Source: Craspedostauros australis
Lineage: Eukaryota; Bacillariophyta; Bacillariophyceae; Mastogloiales; Achnanthaceae
Direction of reading: 5' to 3'
Length of the DNA: 64,000 nt
NCBI GenBank assembly: GCA_026770025.1
Contig: JAMXDE010000020.1
Location: 1,178,001 to 1,242,000, forward strand
Shown one piece after another: positions 56,001 to 64,000 of this stretch. The translations under genes and the position numbers were made by a program. Below the pieces are notes generated by a model, which saw nothing but the letters and a program-made list of their open reading frames with translations, had not been told where the DNA came from and made no database searches. Position 1 is the first letter of the stretch. Each line of letters begins with the position of its first letter.

Positions 56001-57099
56001 GAGACTGTCGGGCTGCTGCTTCGACATCATCGAGCGAGGCTGTTTCGCATTTGATGACGGTGCATTGAAGCTGTGCCCCGCTGTACTTGCTGCGTTTGTG
56101 CAGGTAGATGCACTTGTGGATGGTTCGCATCCACCGTGCCGCTGACGAAGCCTTGTTGTCCGTCGCACCGTTTCTCCCTGAAGATAGTCCGCCAACATCT
56201 GACCGGCCGAGCATGGAGCTGACCCTTGTGGCATCCGTCCGCAGGCGGTGTGCGACAAAGAGGACGAAGCAAAGATTGATCCATCCGAAATGGAACAACG
56301 TGGACACAGTCCACCAGTTGTCGACGCGGAAGAGGAGCACGAGGCAAAACACCACGACGGGCGTGATGGTGAAGACGCTCAGTGGAAGGTGCTGCTTGAA
56401 CTTGACGATTGGGATGCGCGGTCTGCTGTGCAGAGCTTCCATCCTGAACATGTCGTCAGAATCATCGCTGCTGTTGCTGTGGTCCTGTGGATTATGATCA
56501 TGTTGACACTCGTGAAGACTATGATGATGATGATGATGATGGCTGCTGTTGCTGAAGTTGGTGCTAGCGGCAGTGTGCGTGGTGTTGGCGTTGATGCCGT
56601 GGCGACTGTTCTTTGTGCCCAACTTTTCTTCGTCGTGTTGAGGGAAGAGGCTGGAGCTGCCGTTGGAGTAGGTGAGTCTGTGAGTAGCGACCGATACCCT
56701 TTTCGGTCGTTTGTGCTTCACCACAGACTCACGAAATGATGAAGTGCCAGGCTTTCGTGGCACCGTCGGGTTGTTGTCGCCGCCGCTCTTCATGTCCAGG
56801 TCCGTCGTTCCCGAGTGGTCGAAGGAACGGAAGAGCATCGATGAAAACTGCGACGCCATGACCATCGCTACCGATGAGTTGTCCACCAACGTGACGAAGG
56901 CAAGGAAACATCCCACGATGATGAAGTAGTTGGGGCTTGACGATTGTGAGTCGTCATCCGCAGCATCATTGCCCATGCCGATGAAGTTGGATGCAGCCGA
57001 AAAGGCGAGGATGGGAATGTGGCAGAACGTTGCGAACAGCATGCCCATCCAGAAGAGGGACAGGATGGCATGCACCTGTGTGATGATGCGGAGATTCAT
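53033..57099 (-). CDS. Multi-pass membrane class 3 lipase
   Basis: Four exons (57099-55013, 54866-54228, 54060-53744, 53565-53033) join in frame with GTAAGG/GTAAGT donors and CAG acceptors; introns are 146, 167 and 178 bases. The product has 1191 residues. About eight hydrophobic segments span residues 1-780 (for example YFIIVGCFLAFVTLV, VFTITPVVVFCLVLLF, IYSFLGPILLYTSILAF). They are separated by long disordered loops, one with seven consecutive His. The lipase domain fills exons 3-4: 'VAIVVVRGTHYNLDF' and the nucleophile elbow 'VTGHSMGGA' (Ser1059). 'VIPDRDFVARFDDP' and 'GCHIFDRTTCEL' follow and carry the likely Asp and His. The Cys-rich end resembles ATG15-like lipases. A membrane-bound acylglycerol or phospholipid lipase is inferred. 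Confidence 0.8.
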
Positions 57100-58204
57100 T
57101 ATCCTGCTATCAATGTCGTGGATACTGTGATTGCTGTGATTGCTGTTGATGTTGTGTGTTTTGGTAGATTGTGAGGTGGCACGCTATGGCAGCTTGTGTT
57201 GGGTTGTGTTGGGTTTAGGTTGGGTTTGTTTTTGCTGGCGGAATGAATTGTGACATGAAGCGGTCGGATGGCGTGGCAGCTGTCGCTGTTGATTAGTGGG
57301 TTTTGATTAGTGATTGGTGATGATGAGAGGCTTCAATCGCAGTGATGATGGTGCCTTTGCTTCTTGGGGGTGTTGCTCCCTTGCTCTTTGCTTGACTCGT
57401 ACTCTTCTTGTTGGCGGAATCGGCACCAGCATCAAATGGTGGACGTGTCGCTGCGAAACTAGTACAAAAGCGAGTGAGAAGCGCGGTAACAAGCATGGTA
57501 CTGTTTTGAATTGTGAGGACGTGCGGAACCAAGGCACGGACGAAGTGTCAGTCACATGTGAGCGTGCAAACTTTTTGTGGCGGCGATTCGTGTTTGGCAT
57601 CTTGGGCACAGTTGTTGACAGGCGTATGGTGCCGAGTTTCGCCATGTGTGTGTTGATGCGTGATTTGGATAACGGAAACACAGAGTTCGCGATCGTGCAC
57701 GTTCATCAATTTAATAGCCCCAACACATCTTCTGTGCTTTGGCAACCGCGAACAAAGCGCTCGGTTGGTCGTGACCATACACATAAGTCGTTCTTCATAT
57801 TCCATCGTCACGGCATCACATCGAACGGATGTTGGTGACCCGGCCTATCTGTCGTTAAGCGTTTAGTGTGATAGGGATTCGAATTTATTGGGCTACGGGA
57901 TTGTTCCACTGTTGAGCGAATGAGAATGAGGCAAAAGTCGCCACAAAACAAAGTGAAACGAATCCATTGGGACAGTTCGACATGTTTCGACTCAGCCTCA
58001 CAACTTGAGCATTTCACGCCAGCAACCACAAACATGCCAGAAGAACATCAACACAACATCAAACAAAATCGTCATCTTCATCAGCAGCACCATCACCACC
58101 GCCATAAGCATCCGTAGTTCGCAGAGTGCAGCGCAACGTCAGCATCCACACGAGATGAAGAACGCAAGGGAGAGAGACAGCGCCAGCTTTTCTGAGATCG
58201 AGAG
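57100..58204. promoter_or_regulatory. Divergent region upstream of the lipase gene
   Basis: It starts with TTG/TGT-rich sequence (57120-57240) that would be the lipase 5' UTR. A + strand frame (57314-57838) has mixed composition and no recognised motif. GA-rich sequence (AGGGAGAGAGACAG) at about 58165 lies 40 bases before the next + strand ATG. Confidence 0.4.
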
Positions 58205-59084
58205 ATGAAATGGATTCGTGTATCTGTTCCCAAGGTCGAACGATGCACTTGGATGAATCGCCAACCGCACCTGCTTCGAAGCGGTGAGGCCTTTGCCATC
58301 GTTGACCTTTCCATATGCGTTGAGTGCTCGAAAGGCTTCTGGCAATCGTGGAATATCGCCGCTTCCTTCGTCCTTCAGCCTTCAGCCTTCTCTGCATCCT
58401 CGCGCATCTCTCTCATGATACATCCGTCCCATAACTCCTCATTTTCTGTGCTGTACGACACAATCAAGCAAGACCGGGACGTGCTGCTCGGCAGCAAACA
58501 GAAGCCTGGCACTTTATCCGTTGTGGGCAACCCGAAGTGTCGCAAACGAAGCAGCCGCCCACGGACTTCAATGAGCGCTTCCGTCGGATGCCATCCGCCC
58601 GTGTCACTGTCGTCGCATCGGTGCGCTGTGTTCGCGGCAGGCAAGACCGTTCGGCAGGGCAAGGATCAGGTTGACAGGTGCCGTTTGTACTGCAAACTTA
58701 CGTACAGAAATAGCATGGTAAGTCTAAAAGTGCACAGGCCACCTTATCGTATGCAAAACCCTTCATCACTGGAAGCACAAGAGAACGCCAACCGGCATTC
58801 CACCCTGCAGTCAACTTTGCGGAGAGATGCCATCCGCACCCATCAGCCACACAGCCTCCTTCCCTTTCTATCTCAACCTTCGCCTGCAGTCTTGTTCTTC
58901 GCGGATTCGACAGTTTCCCCCAAGTGAGAAAACATCTTGCGAGATGAGCGATGGACACTACGACCTACTCCAACGAACTTGGCCTGCCAGCATCCACACG
59001 GCTTGTCCCTCTCTTCTTGGTGAGGTGGCGGAGCACAACCCCGCAAATCAAACATGGAGCACGCTTGCGCTTATCCACGAATAG
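58205..59084 (+). CDS. Possible two-exon orphan gene
   Basis: A 171-codon frame from ATG 58205 reaches a perfect GTAAGT at 58718. A strong acceptor (pyrimidine-rich, CGCCTGCAG) at 58889 opens a frame in the same phase to a stop at 59084, giving 235 residues with a 172-base intron. The second exon reads naturally (SCEMSDGHYDLLQRTWPASI, LLGEVAEHNPANQTW). The first is Ser/Cys/Arg-rich and weaker. Antisense frames here also look partly coding (VPGFCLLPSSTSRSCL), so strand is not certain. No family recognised. Confidence 0.4.
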
Positions 59085-59586
59085 AGCATGCAAAATGCAG
59101 TACGCCATTGGTCTGGAGTGCGCGCATGGGGGGCAAACGCATCTTGAGTGGTCCAGAGAGTATCGAGAGATGAGACCTCCCCTATTCCAGGGCGGCTCCA
59201 TGCCAGGATGTAGAATGCCTCCGAAGGTGAAGCAGCTTGTACTTTTCTGTTTGGTTTGGAAGAACATGATCGCTTGTGTAGTCTTGGTCATCCCGACATG
59301 GGTAGTGAACAAACCGTCATGGTTGCACCGCAATCAAGCCCGCCATATACAATAACGGTTCTTAACGGCTGACCGCCACAAGAAAAGTGGAAACAACCAC
59401 TTTCGGTTCGGCGCATGAACAAGGCGCAAGCTGAAGGATGAGAGATGAGGCAGAGGACAGTGGGTTTGTATGATTGTTATCATGCTAAATGTATTATTAT
59501 ATATAATAGTAGTGTACGAGTGTTTCACGTTCGCTGGAGCAGGTACGGCTCCATCCCTGCTCAATTTATAAAGAGAGTATGTAGAT
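59085..59586. other. Convergent spacer
   Basis: About 500 bases between the orphan gene and the RBR ligase stop. The AT island GTATTATTATATATAATAGTAG (59491-59512) lies about 80 bases beyond the ligase stop. No gene. Confidence 0.4.
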
Positions 59587-61461
59587 CTAACGCCAGCCTC
59601 GCTGCGGGATGCGGTGGTGGGCACATGTGTAGCACACGGTCGACCCACAACCAGCTCGGCATACCATGCCGTACGCCCAAAGATCGTAACCACAGCGCTC
59701 GCACGAACCTGTCAGGTTCTGGCGGCGCCATGCATGGTTGCAGGTCTCGTTGTGATAGAGCTGGCGCGTTGCCTGTGCCACACGGCGCTCGCGTTCTGCG
59801 GGTCGAAACAGTCTTCCGGCTGCATTCTCCTGGACTCGGACGCGTTGCTGGCCAGCTTCGAAGAGGTTTTGTTCCTCCCACCGAGCGCAATTGCCACTCG
59901 TGCAAAGCCCTGATTCAGAGCTCCAAGGTGATCGGCATTGGTAACAGAACTCAGTGCTACAGAGGGCACACGTCATGTGATTGCAGCCACTTCTCAATGC
60001 GATGACGGCATTGCAGCCTGGGCATTTCTTCCACCCCTTGTTCGAGACCAGCGCTTCGAACTCTTCGTCGGTCTGTTTCGACATCTTCTTGTAGGTCTCG
60101 CAAGAGACGTGAGGATGGCTGGGCATCACGCACTTGCAGCAGATCTCTTTGGTGCACGTTGGGCATGAGAGGAAAGTGGACTCCGTGAGATCCACAAAAT
60201 CGAGATTGATGAAAGCGCTGCAGCACGGGCAGTAGATCTTGTTCTTCGCCTCGATTTCGATCAGCTTGTTGGTTAGGTTAGCGGAGTCGTCGGCCGACAG
60301 GCAGTGATTTGCAGCGCCCATATCGATTGGAAGCTCGCAACACACCAAGGGGAGGAGGGAAACATCACGCAATGCTGCTTTGAACAAACGGGTTAGGCAT
60401 GGTTTACACGAGGCATGTTCGCACGCGAATGAGAATCCACGGATGTTCTCGTCCAGGCAGCTGTAGCAGTTGATGAATGGGAGCGGATACTCTCGTGCGG
60501 GCATCTTGCGGTCATCATCGTTGCCAACAATACCGTAGTTTGAGCTCCAGTAGTCCCGGGCGGACGCAACGCTGGCTCGTGCCGGCGCCCTTGCTAGTGC
60601 CGCAGTAGATGCTCGCGTTGGTGCTCGTGCAGGTACCCTTGCTAGTGCCGTAGCAGATGCTCGTGCTGGTGCTCGTGCTAGTGCTGGTGCTCGTGCTGTC
60701 GCTGGTGTTCTGATCAACGATCTCGCCAGTGTCCTCGCAGGGGCACGTGCCATCGACGTCGCTGCTGATTCTTCTTCTTCGGGGTCCGCGATGGGGCTGG
60801 CAGATGGTGGACCACGAGGGATCACGCGCGCTGTGCCGTTGGCGAGAGCCTCGGCGACATTGACCCTGTTCGTCACGCACGATTTGATGCAGAGTGCCGC
60901 GAGAGATTGGACACCGGGGTTGTTGGCGCGATGCGTCCGAGTGGGCGACAGCGTCTTGGCATATTGGAGATCGTAGTCTTCCTGCAACCTCAGCCTGTCC
61001 ATCTCCACTTGGCATTCCGCGGCGCGCTGGATATCCTGGTGAAATTGCAGCGTCTTTACTCCAGACCCATCCATGGCCAAAGCAATTTTGCTATCGGATA
61101 AGATCTGATTCTGCTCCCGCAGATCCTCGTTGAGCATCTGGATGATCAGAGGATCCAGGCTGTCCTTTTCTTCGGCGCTCGCAACATTGACGATCTCATC
61201 CGAATGAAGATGCAGGGCCTTTTCATGGTCGGACAGGTCGTGCAGAGTCTTGAGCCGCTCGATGGCATCCCACAGAAAGCGACGGACGGCAAGAGAGCGG
61301 ATGGCAAGCTCTGCCTTGAGATCAGTCTTCTGAAGCGTCAGTAGGACAGATCCATCAATTTCATTGTCCTGGAGGGAACAGATCACAGGGTCAGGTAGAC
61401 GGGCGCCTCTTGCCCATTCGACCACCTTCTGTTGGTCCCAGCAAGCTGGAGATTCGGACAT
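59587..61461 (-). CDS. SAM-domain RBR E3 ubiquitin ligase
   Basis: I start at ATG 61461 (MSESPACW), giving 624 residues. The decayed copy at 62706 starts at the same Met. Residues about 5-70 form a SAM domain (VVEWARGARLPDPVICSLQDN, DGSVLLTLQKTDLKAEL). A helical stretch and an Ala/Pro/Arg repeat (about 235-300) follow. RING1 begins at Cys332 (CYSCLDE), then an IBR (YCPCCSAFI...CPTCTKEICCKC). RING2 is 'KKCPGCNAVIALRSGCNHMTC', whose Cys493 is the expected thioester cysteine. A Cys/His-rich end (CNHAW...CERCG...CYTCAHH) adds another zinc site. RBR enzymes take ubiquitin from E2 onto that cysteine, then onto the target. SAM suggests self-association or partner binding. The SAM-RBR pairing is unusual. 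Confidence 0.85.
   Translation of the reverse strand: MSESPACWDQQKVVEWARGARLPDPVICSLQDNEIDGSVLLTLQKTDLKAELAIRSLAVRRFLWDAIERLKTLHDLSDHEKALHLHSDEIVNVASAEEKDSLDPLIIQMLNEDLREQNQILSDSKIALAMDGSGVKTLQFHQDIQRAAECQVEMDRLRLQEDYDLQYAKTLSPTRTHRANNPGVQSLAALCIKSCVTNRVNVAEALANGTARVIPRGPPSASPIADPEEEESAATSMARAPARTLARSLIRTPATARAPALARAPARASATALARVPARAPTRASTAALARAPARASVASARDYWSSNYGIVGNDDDRKMPAREYPLPFINCYSCLDENIRGFSFACEHASCKPCLTRLFKAALRDVSLLPLVCCELPIDMGAANHCLSADDSANLTNKLIEIEAKNKIYCPCCSAFINLDFVDLTESTFLSCPTCTKEICCKCVMPSHPHVSCETYKKMSKQTDEEFEALVSNKGWKKCPGCNAVIALRSGCNHMTCALCSTEFCYQCRSPWSSESGLCTSGNCARWEEQNLFEAGQQRVRVQENAAGRLFRPAERERRVAQATRQLYHNETCNHAWRRQNLTGSCERCGYDLWAYGMVCRAGCGSTVCYTCAHHRIPQRGWR
60570..60760 (-). repeat. 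Degenerate GCTCGTGCTxGT minisatellite coding an Ala-Arg-Pro repeat
   Basis: Read on the + strand it is a run of GCTCGTGCTGGT-like units with CTAGTGCT variants, mostly in 6- or 12-base steps. It encodes alternations such as ARAPAR, ALARAP and ARASAT between the SAM and RBR parts. As the period is a multiple of three, gains or losses would only change linker length. Confidence 0.7.
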
Positions 61462-62009
61462 GTCGAAGCCTTGCTGATCTGATCGTCCAAGGTACGCCGA
61501 TTGGTGCGGTAGTGATTTCTCTTGGAGCTCAAGGATTCTGTAGAAAGTGTGTGTTCTTTCTGAATATGAGACAATGCTGTAGATAGAGAGCGCCCTCCAG
61601 GAATCCATGCCGCGCGAAGAGGACCAGCATCATGGATTTCCTCCAGATTTTGCTGCGAACGAGAACAAGGATCAGTAACAATATTTCAGTTCGTAAGGAA
61701 TGTACATGCGTTGATCAGGGCAGTTTGCAAGATTCCGGCTTTCTCTTCAGAGGAGGCAGTAAGTAGAGGAGATTGTGTCGGTAGGATGCTCGCCCAAGCG
61801 TCCGCACCTCTGGCACTGTCTGATCGAACGATGGCTGATTCGATCTGTTGGTCATCGGTGATCTTCAAAGACCCACCTATATTTCCACGCCAATCGGTTG
61901 GTGTGGAGCACTCTGACCGGCCATCGTCCATTCACCTGCGCTACACTGTGCTGCAAACGACGACGCTCCACTACGGCCCGTGCTCCGATTTCGTTCGGAA
62001 TGCCTCCTG
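61462..62009. other. Spacer between the RBR ligase and its pseudogene
   Basis: The right-hand part of the ligase flank (to about 61520) resembles the flank of the pseudogene start at 62706-62760. An 81-codon minus-strand frame (61931-61686, MDDGRSECSTPTDW...) starts directly after a stop and reads naturally, but has no recognised motif. It may be an independent small gene or a relic. Confidence 0.4.
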
Positions 62010-62706
62010 CCAACCTCGTTATGGGATACGATGGTGCGCACATATGTCGCATGAAATCCGTGCACGCACAAGCAGCTCGGTACACCATTTTTACACCCAC
62101 AGATCGCGACCACAGCGCTCGCACGATCCCTGATAGCGCCATTCATGATTGCAGGTCTCATTTCGGTAGAGCTGGCGCGCTGCCTCCTCCATAGGTGCAG
62201 CGCTCACGTTCCTCTCGTCGGAACAGCTGCATGCACCTCGACTCGGACGCGGCCATTTTCAGCTTCAATGAGGTTTTTCGGCTCCCATCGATCGCATGTA
62301 CCGCTCATACAATTGCCTGAATGAGAGCCCCAAGTCGATCGACACTGGGAACAAAACTCCGAGGTGCAGAGAGAAAATTTCATGTGATTGCAGCCATGGC
62401 TTAATGCGATGACGGCACTGCAGCCTGGGCATTTCTTCCACCCCTTGTCCGAGACCAGCGCTTCGTCTGTTTGTCTCGACATCGTCCTGTACATCGCACA
62501 CGAGACTTGCGCGGAAGGTGGAAGCGATGCACGGCAACGCAGCGGATGGAAAGCTCGGCCTTGAGGTCGCTCTTTTCGAGCCTCAGTAGGACGGGTCCAT
62601 CAATCTCATTCTCTTGCAGCTATGCCACTACAGGATCGGGCAGACCGGCACTTTTTGCCAATGCGATCACCTGCTGTTGATCCCAGGAGGCTGCAGATTC
62701 GGACAT
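62010..62706 (-). pseudogene. Decayed, internally deleted copy of the SAM-RBR ligase
   Basis: Translation in pieces follows the gene at 59587-61461. It starts MSESAASWDQQQVIALA and matches the SAM domain, but a TAG replaces a codon after 'GLPDPVVA'. The SAM sequence then resumes as LQENEIDGPVLLRLEKSDLK. About 380 residues, including RING1 and the IBR, are missing. RING2 follows in another frame as 'KKCPGCSAVIALSHGCNHMKF', in which the Cys after His-Met is Phe. Further frame changes and stops interrupt the end (LYRNETCNHEW, CERCGRDLWV-stop, CAHHRIP-stop). It cannot make a working ligase. The 5' flank is duplicated too, so this came from DNA duplication and not from mRNA. Confidence 0.85.
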
Positions 62707-63199
62707 TGTGCAGGTCTTGCTTATCTGCTCGTTTGGGGTACGTCGCTTGATGCTGAAATGTTGACTTCCATTGCGGACCCAGTGCCCTGGATCAGTCCAA
62801 ATGCTTGGCTTGGCTTGGTTGTGGGCGGGAGGTTTCAGCGGCATCACGTCATTGTTGGTGCGATCATCTTTTGTTCCGTCATCATGTTGGATCTATCAAG
62901 GGGTCGCGGTATGAATACATTATTCTAATATATAGGTGTTTCTCAACTGGATTCATTATTGCAGTAGACTATATTCTGGAATATTGTATATTATATGAAA
63001 TATATTTATTTACGCATAACCCCATTCATTCCGCCCAATCAAACTTCATGCCGTCACAGGAAGCCATCACCAACATCAAACCCAGAGACCGACAGAGAAA
63101 TGAACGAATCTCCTTGACCTGTTGAAATCATGTCCGCAGCATCTCGATGGAAGCCAACAAACGGTGAATGAACAAGCCCACCTGCAGTTGCGCGGAACG
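62707..63199. other. Divergent spacer with AT patches
   Basis: It contains the duplicated flank of the RBR pseudogene (to about 62760), AT patches at 62915-62935 and 62965-63010, and the 5' flank of the last gene. No gene. Confidence 0.4.
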
Positions 63200-63353
63200 A
63201 TGACTTCAAGGTCGCACGAACGCTCGCGCACGATCGTGTCGAGTGACGAAACCTGCAGCCAAAGATCCGATCTCAATGACCGACGGCTGCGCCCAGCAAG
63301 CCATGCATCCACAGATGCTTCTGTCGAGCTATCATCATCATCATCAGCATCAG

Positions 63354-63384
<31 letters not shown>

Positions 63385-64000
63385 AGCAACAACAACAATG
63401 GCAGCGTCTGGCATGAACATACCACGCATGCGGCGGCGCCGGAAAGAGCACAGCACGATCACGCCAAAGAGTTCGCGACCGCCCACGCTTTCGGAAGGCA
63501 ATTCCAAATTCCACCACCGCAAGCCCAGGCCCCTCTGCTTCTGTGGCACGATCGCCTGCGTCGCTTGGTTGGCGCTGATCATCTTCGCGAGCACGCGATC
63601 CGCAACCTTGCGCAAAGGCATACGCAGCGGCGTCGTGCGCAGCTTCTTGCCGCGGCCGCGCAACTACACGTGTTCCCAGCTGTTCGATGCCCAGCAGCTG
63701 CGGTACAATGCCGCGATGCAATGCCTCGAGCACAGCGCCATGCAATGGGTGGCATGTGCCATGGGCGATGTTGCCATCGACGACGCGCAACTCTACGGGC
63801 CCGTCGGTGGCGAATCGATCGCGAGTGTGGCGGGGCGGTCCGTCGAAGAGGAGAATTTGTACATGGAGCCCGGATCGTTGCTGTTGCCCGATACGGCGGT
63901 GGCGCGGCGGCAGGTATCGAACATCCTGAACTTTGCGATCACCGGATCGTTGTTGGAATTCCTGCAATCGAGGCAGTACGTTGCGCCCGACGACATCGAC
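63200..64000 (+). CDS. N-terminal part of a type II membrane protein, cut by the window end
   Basis: From ATG 63200 the frame stays open to base 64000 (267 codons). The preceding in-frame stop (about 63108) is followed by no other ATG. Residues 1-75 are disordered, with Ser and Ala runs encoded by TCA and GCA repeats. A basic stretch (MRRRRKEH) follows, then a membrane anchor near residue 120 (GTIACVAWLALIIFAS). The rest (NYTCSQLFDAQQLRYNAAM, VACAMGDVAIDDAQLYGP, VSNILNFAITGSLLEFLQ) would be luminal and has a potential N-glycosylation site at NYT. Topology resembles Golgi glycosyltransferases, but no catalytic motif is visible yet. I do not recognise the family. Confidence 0.6.

Noticed and set aside
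58375-58662. Minus-strand peptide (VPGFCLLPSSTSRSCLIVSY) that faintly resembles an SH2 core
   Set aside because: Key SH2 Arg context and flanking strands are missing and the frame closes quickly; the plus-strand two-exon model has better splice sites.

Overview
The window looks like nuclear DNA of a diatom, or at least a photosynthetic stramenopile. GC is moderate, genes sit on both strands, and there are no bacterial-style operons. Introns are few and short (about 140-540 bases, GTRAGT...CAG). Three genes belong to protein families I know almost only from diatom genomes: a SEC14/CRAL-TRIO-like N-terminus fused to a DUF6824 'NDVLFGK' domain (18.7-21.1 kb), a 'VRFAE...W.PEDF' family (33-34 kb) and a 'FGVCTIEIK' family (34.3-36 kb). 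Two other proteins have a signal peptide followed by an ASAFAP-like cleavage site (NAFSAP in the aminopeptidase, NGAFDP in the reductase-like protein), which is the import signal of red-derived complex plastids. No rRNA, tRNA or CRISPR array was seen.

Layout. 0-2 kb: a tandemly repeated locus (period about 1.36 kb) encoding a small Ser-rich protein. 2-6.8 kb: two divergent paralogs of an unknown coiled-coil family; the larger one has a myristoylation-type N-terminus. 7.5-8.7 kb: a 2-oxoglutarate/Fe(II) oxygenase. 8.9-15 kb: three paralogous type II membrane proteins resembling GT11-type glycosyltransferases; two share one intron position and the third lacks it. 15-18.7 kb: mostly non-coding, with weak exon-like pieces. 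18.7-21.1 kb: the DUF6824 gene. 22-23.3 kb: a GT2-like Golgi glycosyltransferase. 24-26 kb: an M6 secreted metalloprotease. 26.7-29 kb: a double-GTPase EngA/Der with a mitochondrial-type presequence on its own first exon. 29.5-30.3 kb: a RibD/DHFR-fold reductase. 30.3-33 kb: a doubtful minus-strand gene and non-coding DNA. 33-36 kb: two diatom-type orphan families, convergent. 37.5-39.4 kb: DUF1810 behind a long Ser/Arg-rich tail. 39.4-45 kb: sparse, with one two-exon orphan. 45.3-49 kb: RecQ helicase. 49.2-52.4 kb: plastid-type M1 aminopeptidase. 53-57.1 kb: a four-exon multi-pass membrane lipase. 58.2-59.1 kb: a two-exon orphan. 59.6-62.7 kb: a SAM-RBR ubiquitin ligase and a decayed copy of it. 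63.2-64 kb: a membrane protein cut by the window end.

The gene order shows no pathway. The clear local clusters are products of tandem duplication: the Ser-rich locus, the coiled-coil pair, the glycosyltransferase trio and the RBR gene with its pseudogene. Several of the best models needed exons joined by hand. All joins given keep the reading frame and use GT...AG, but none has transcript support.
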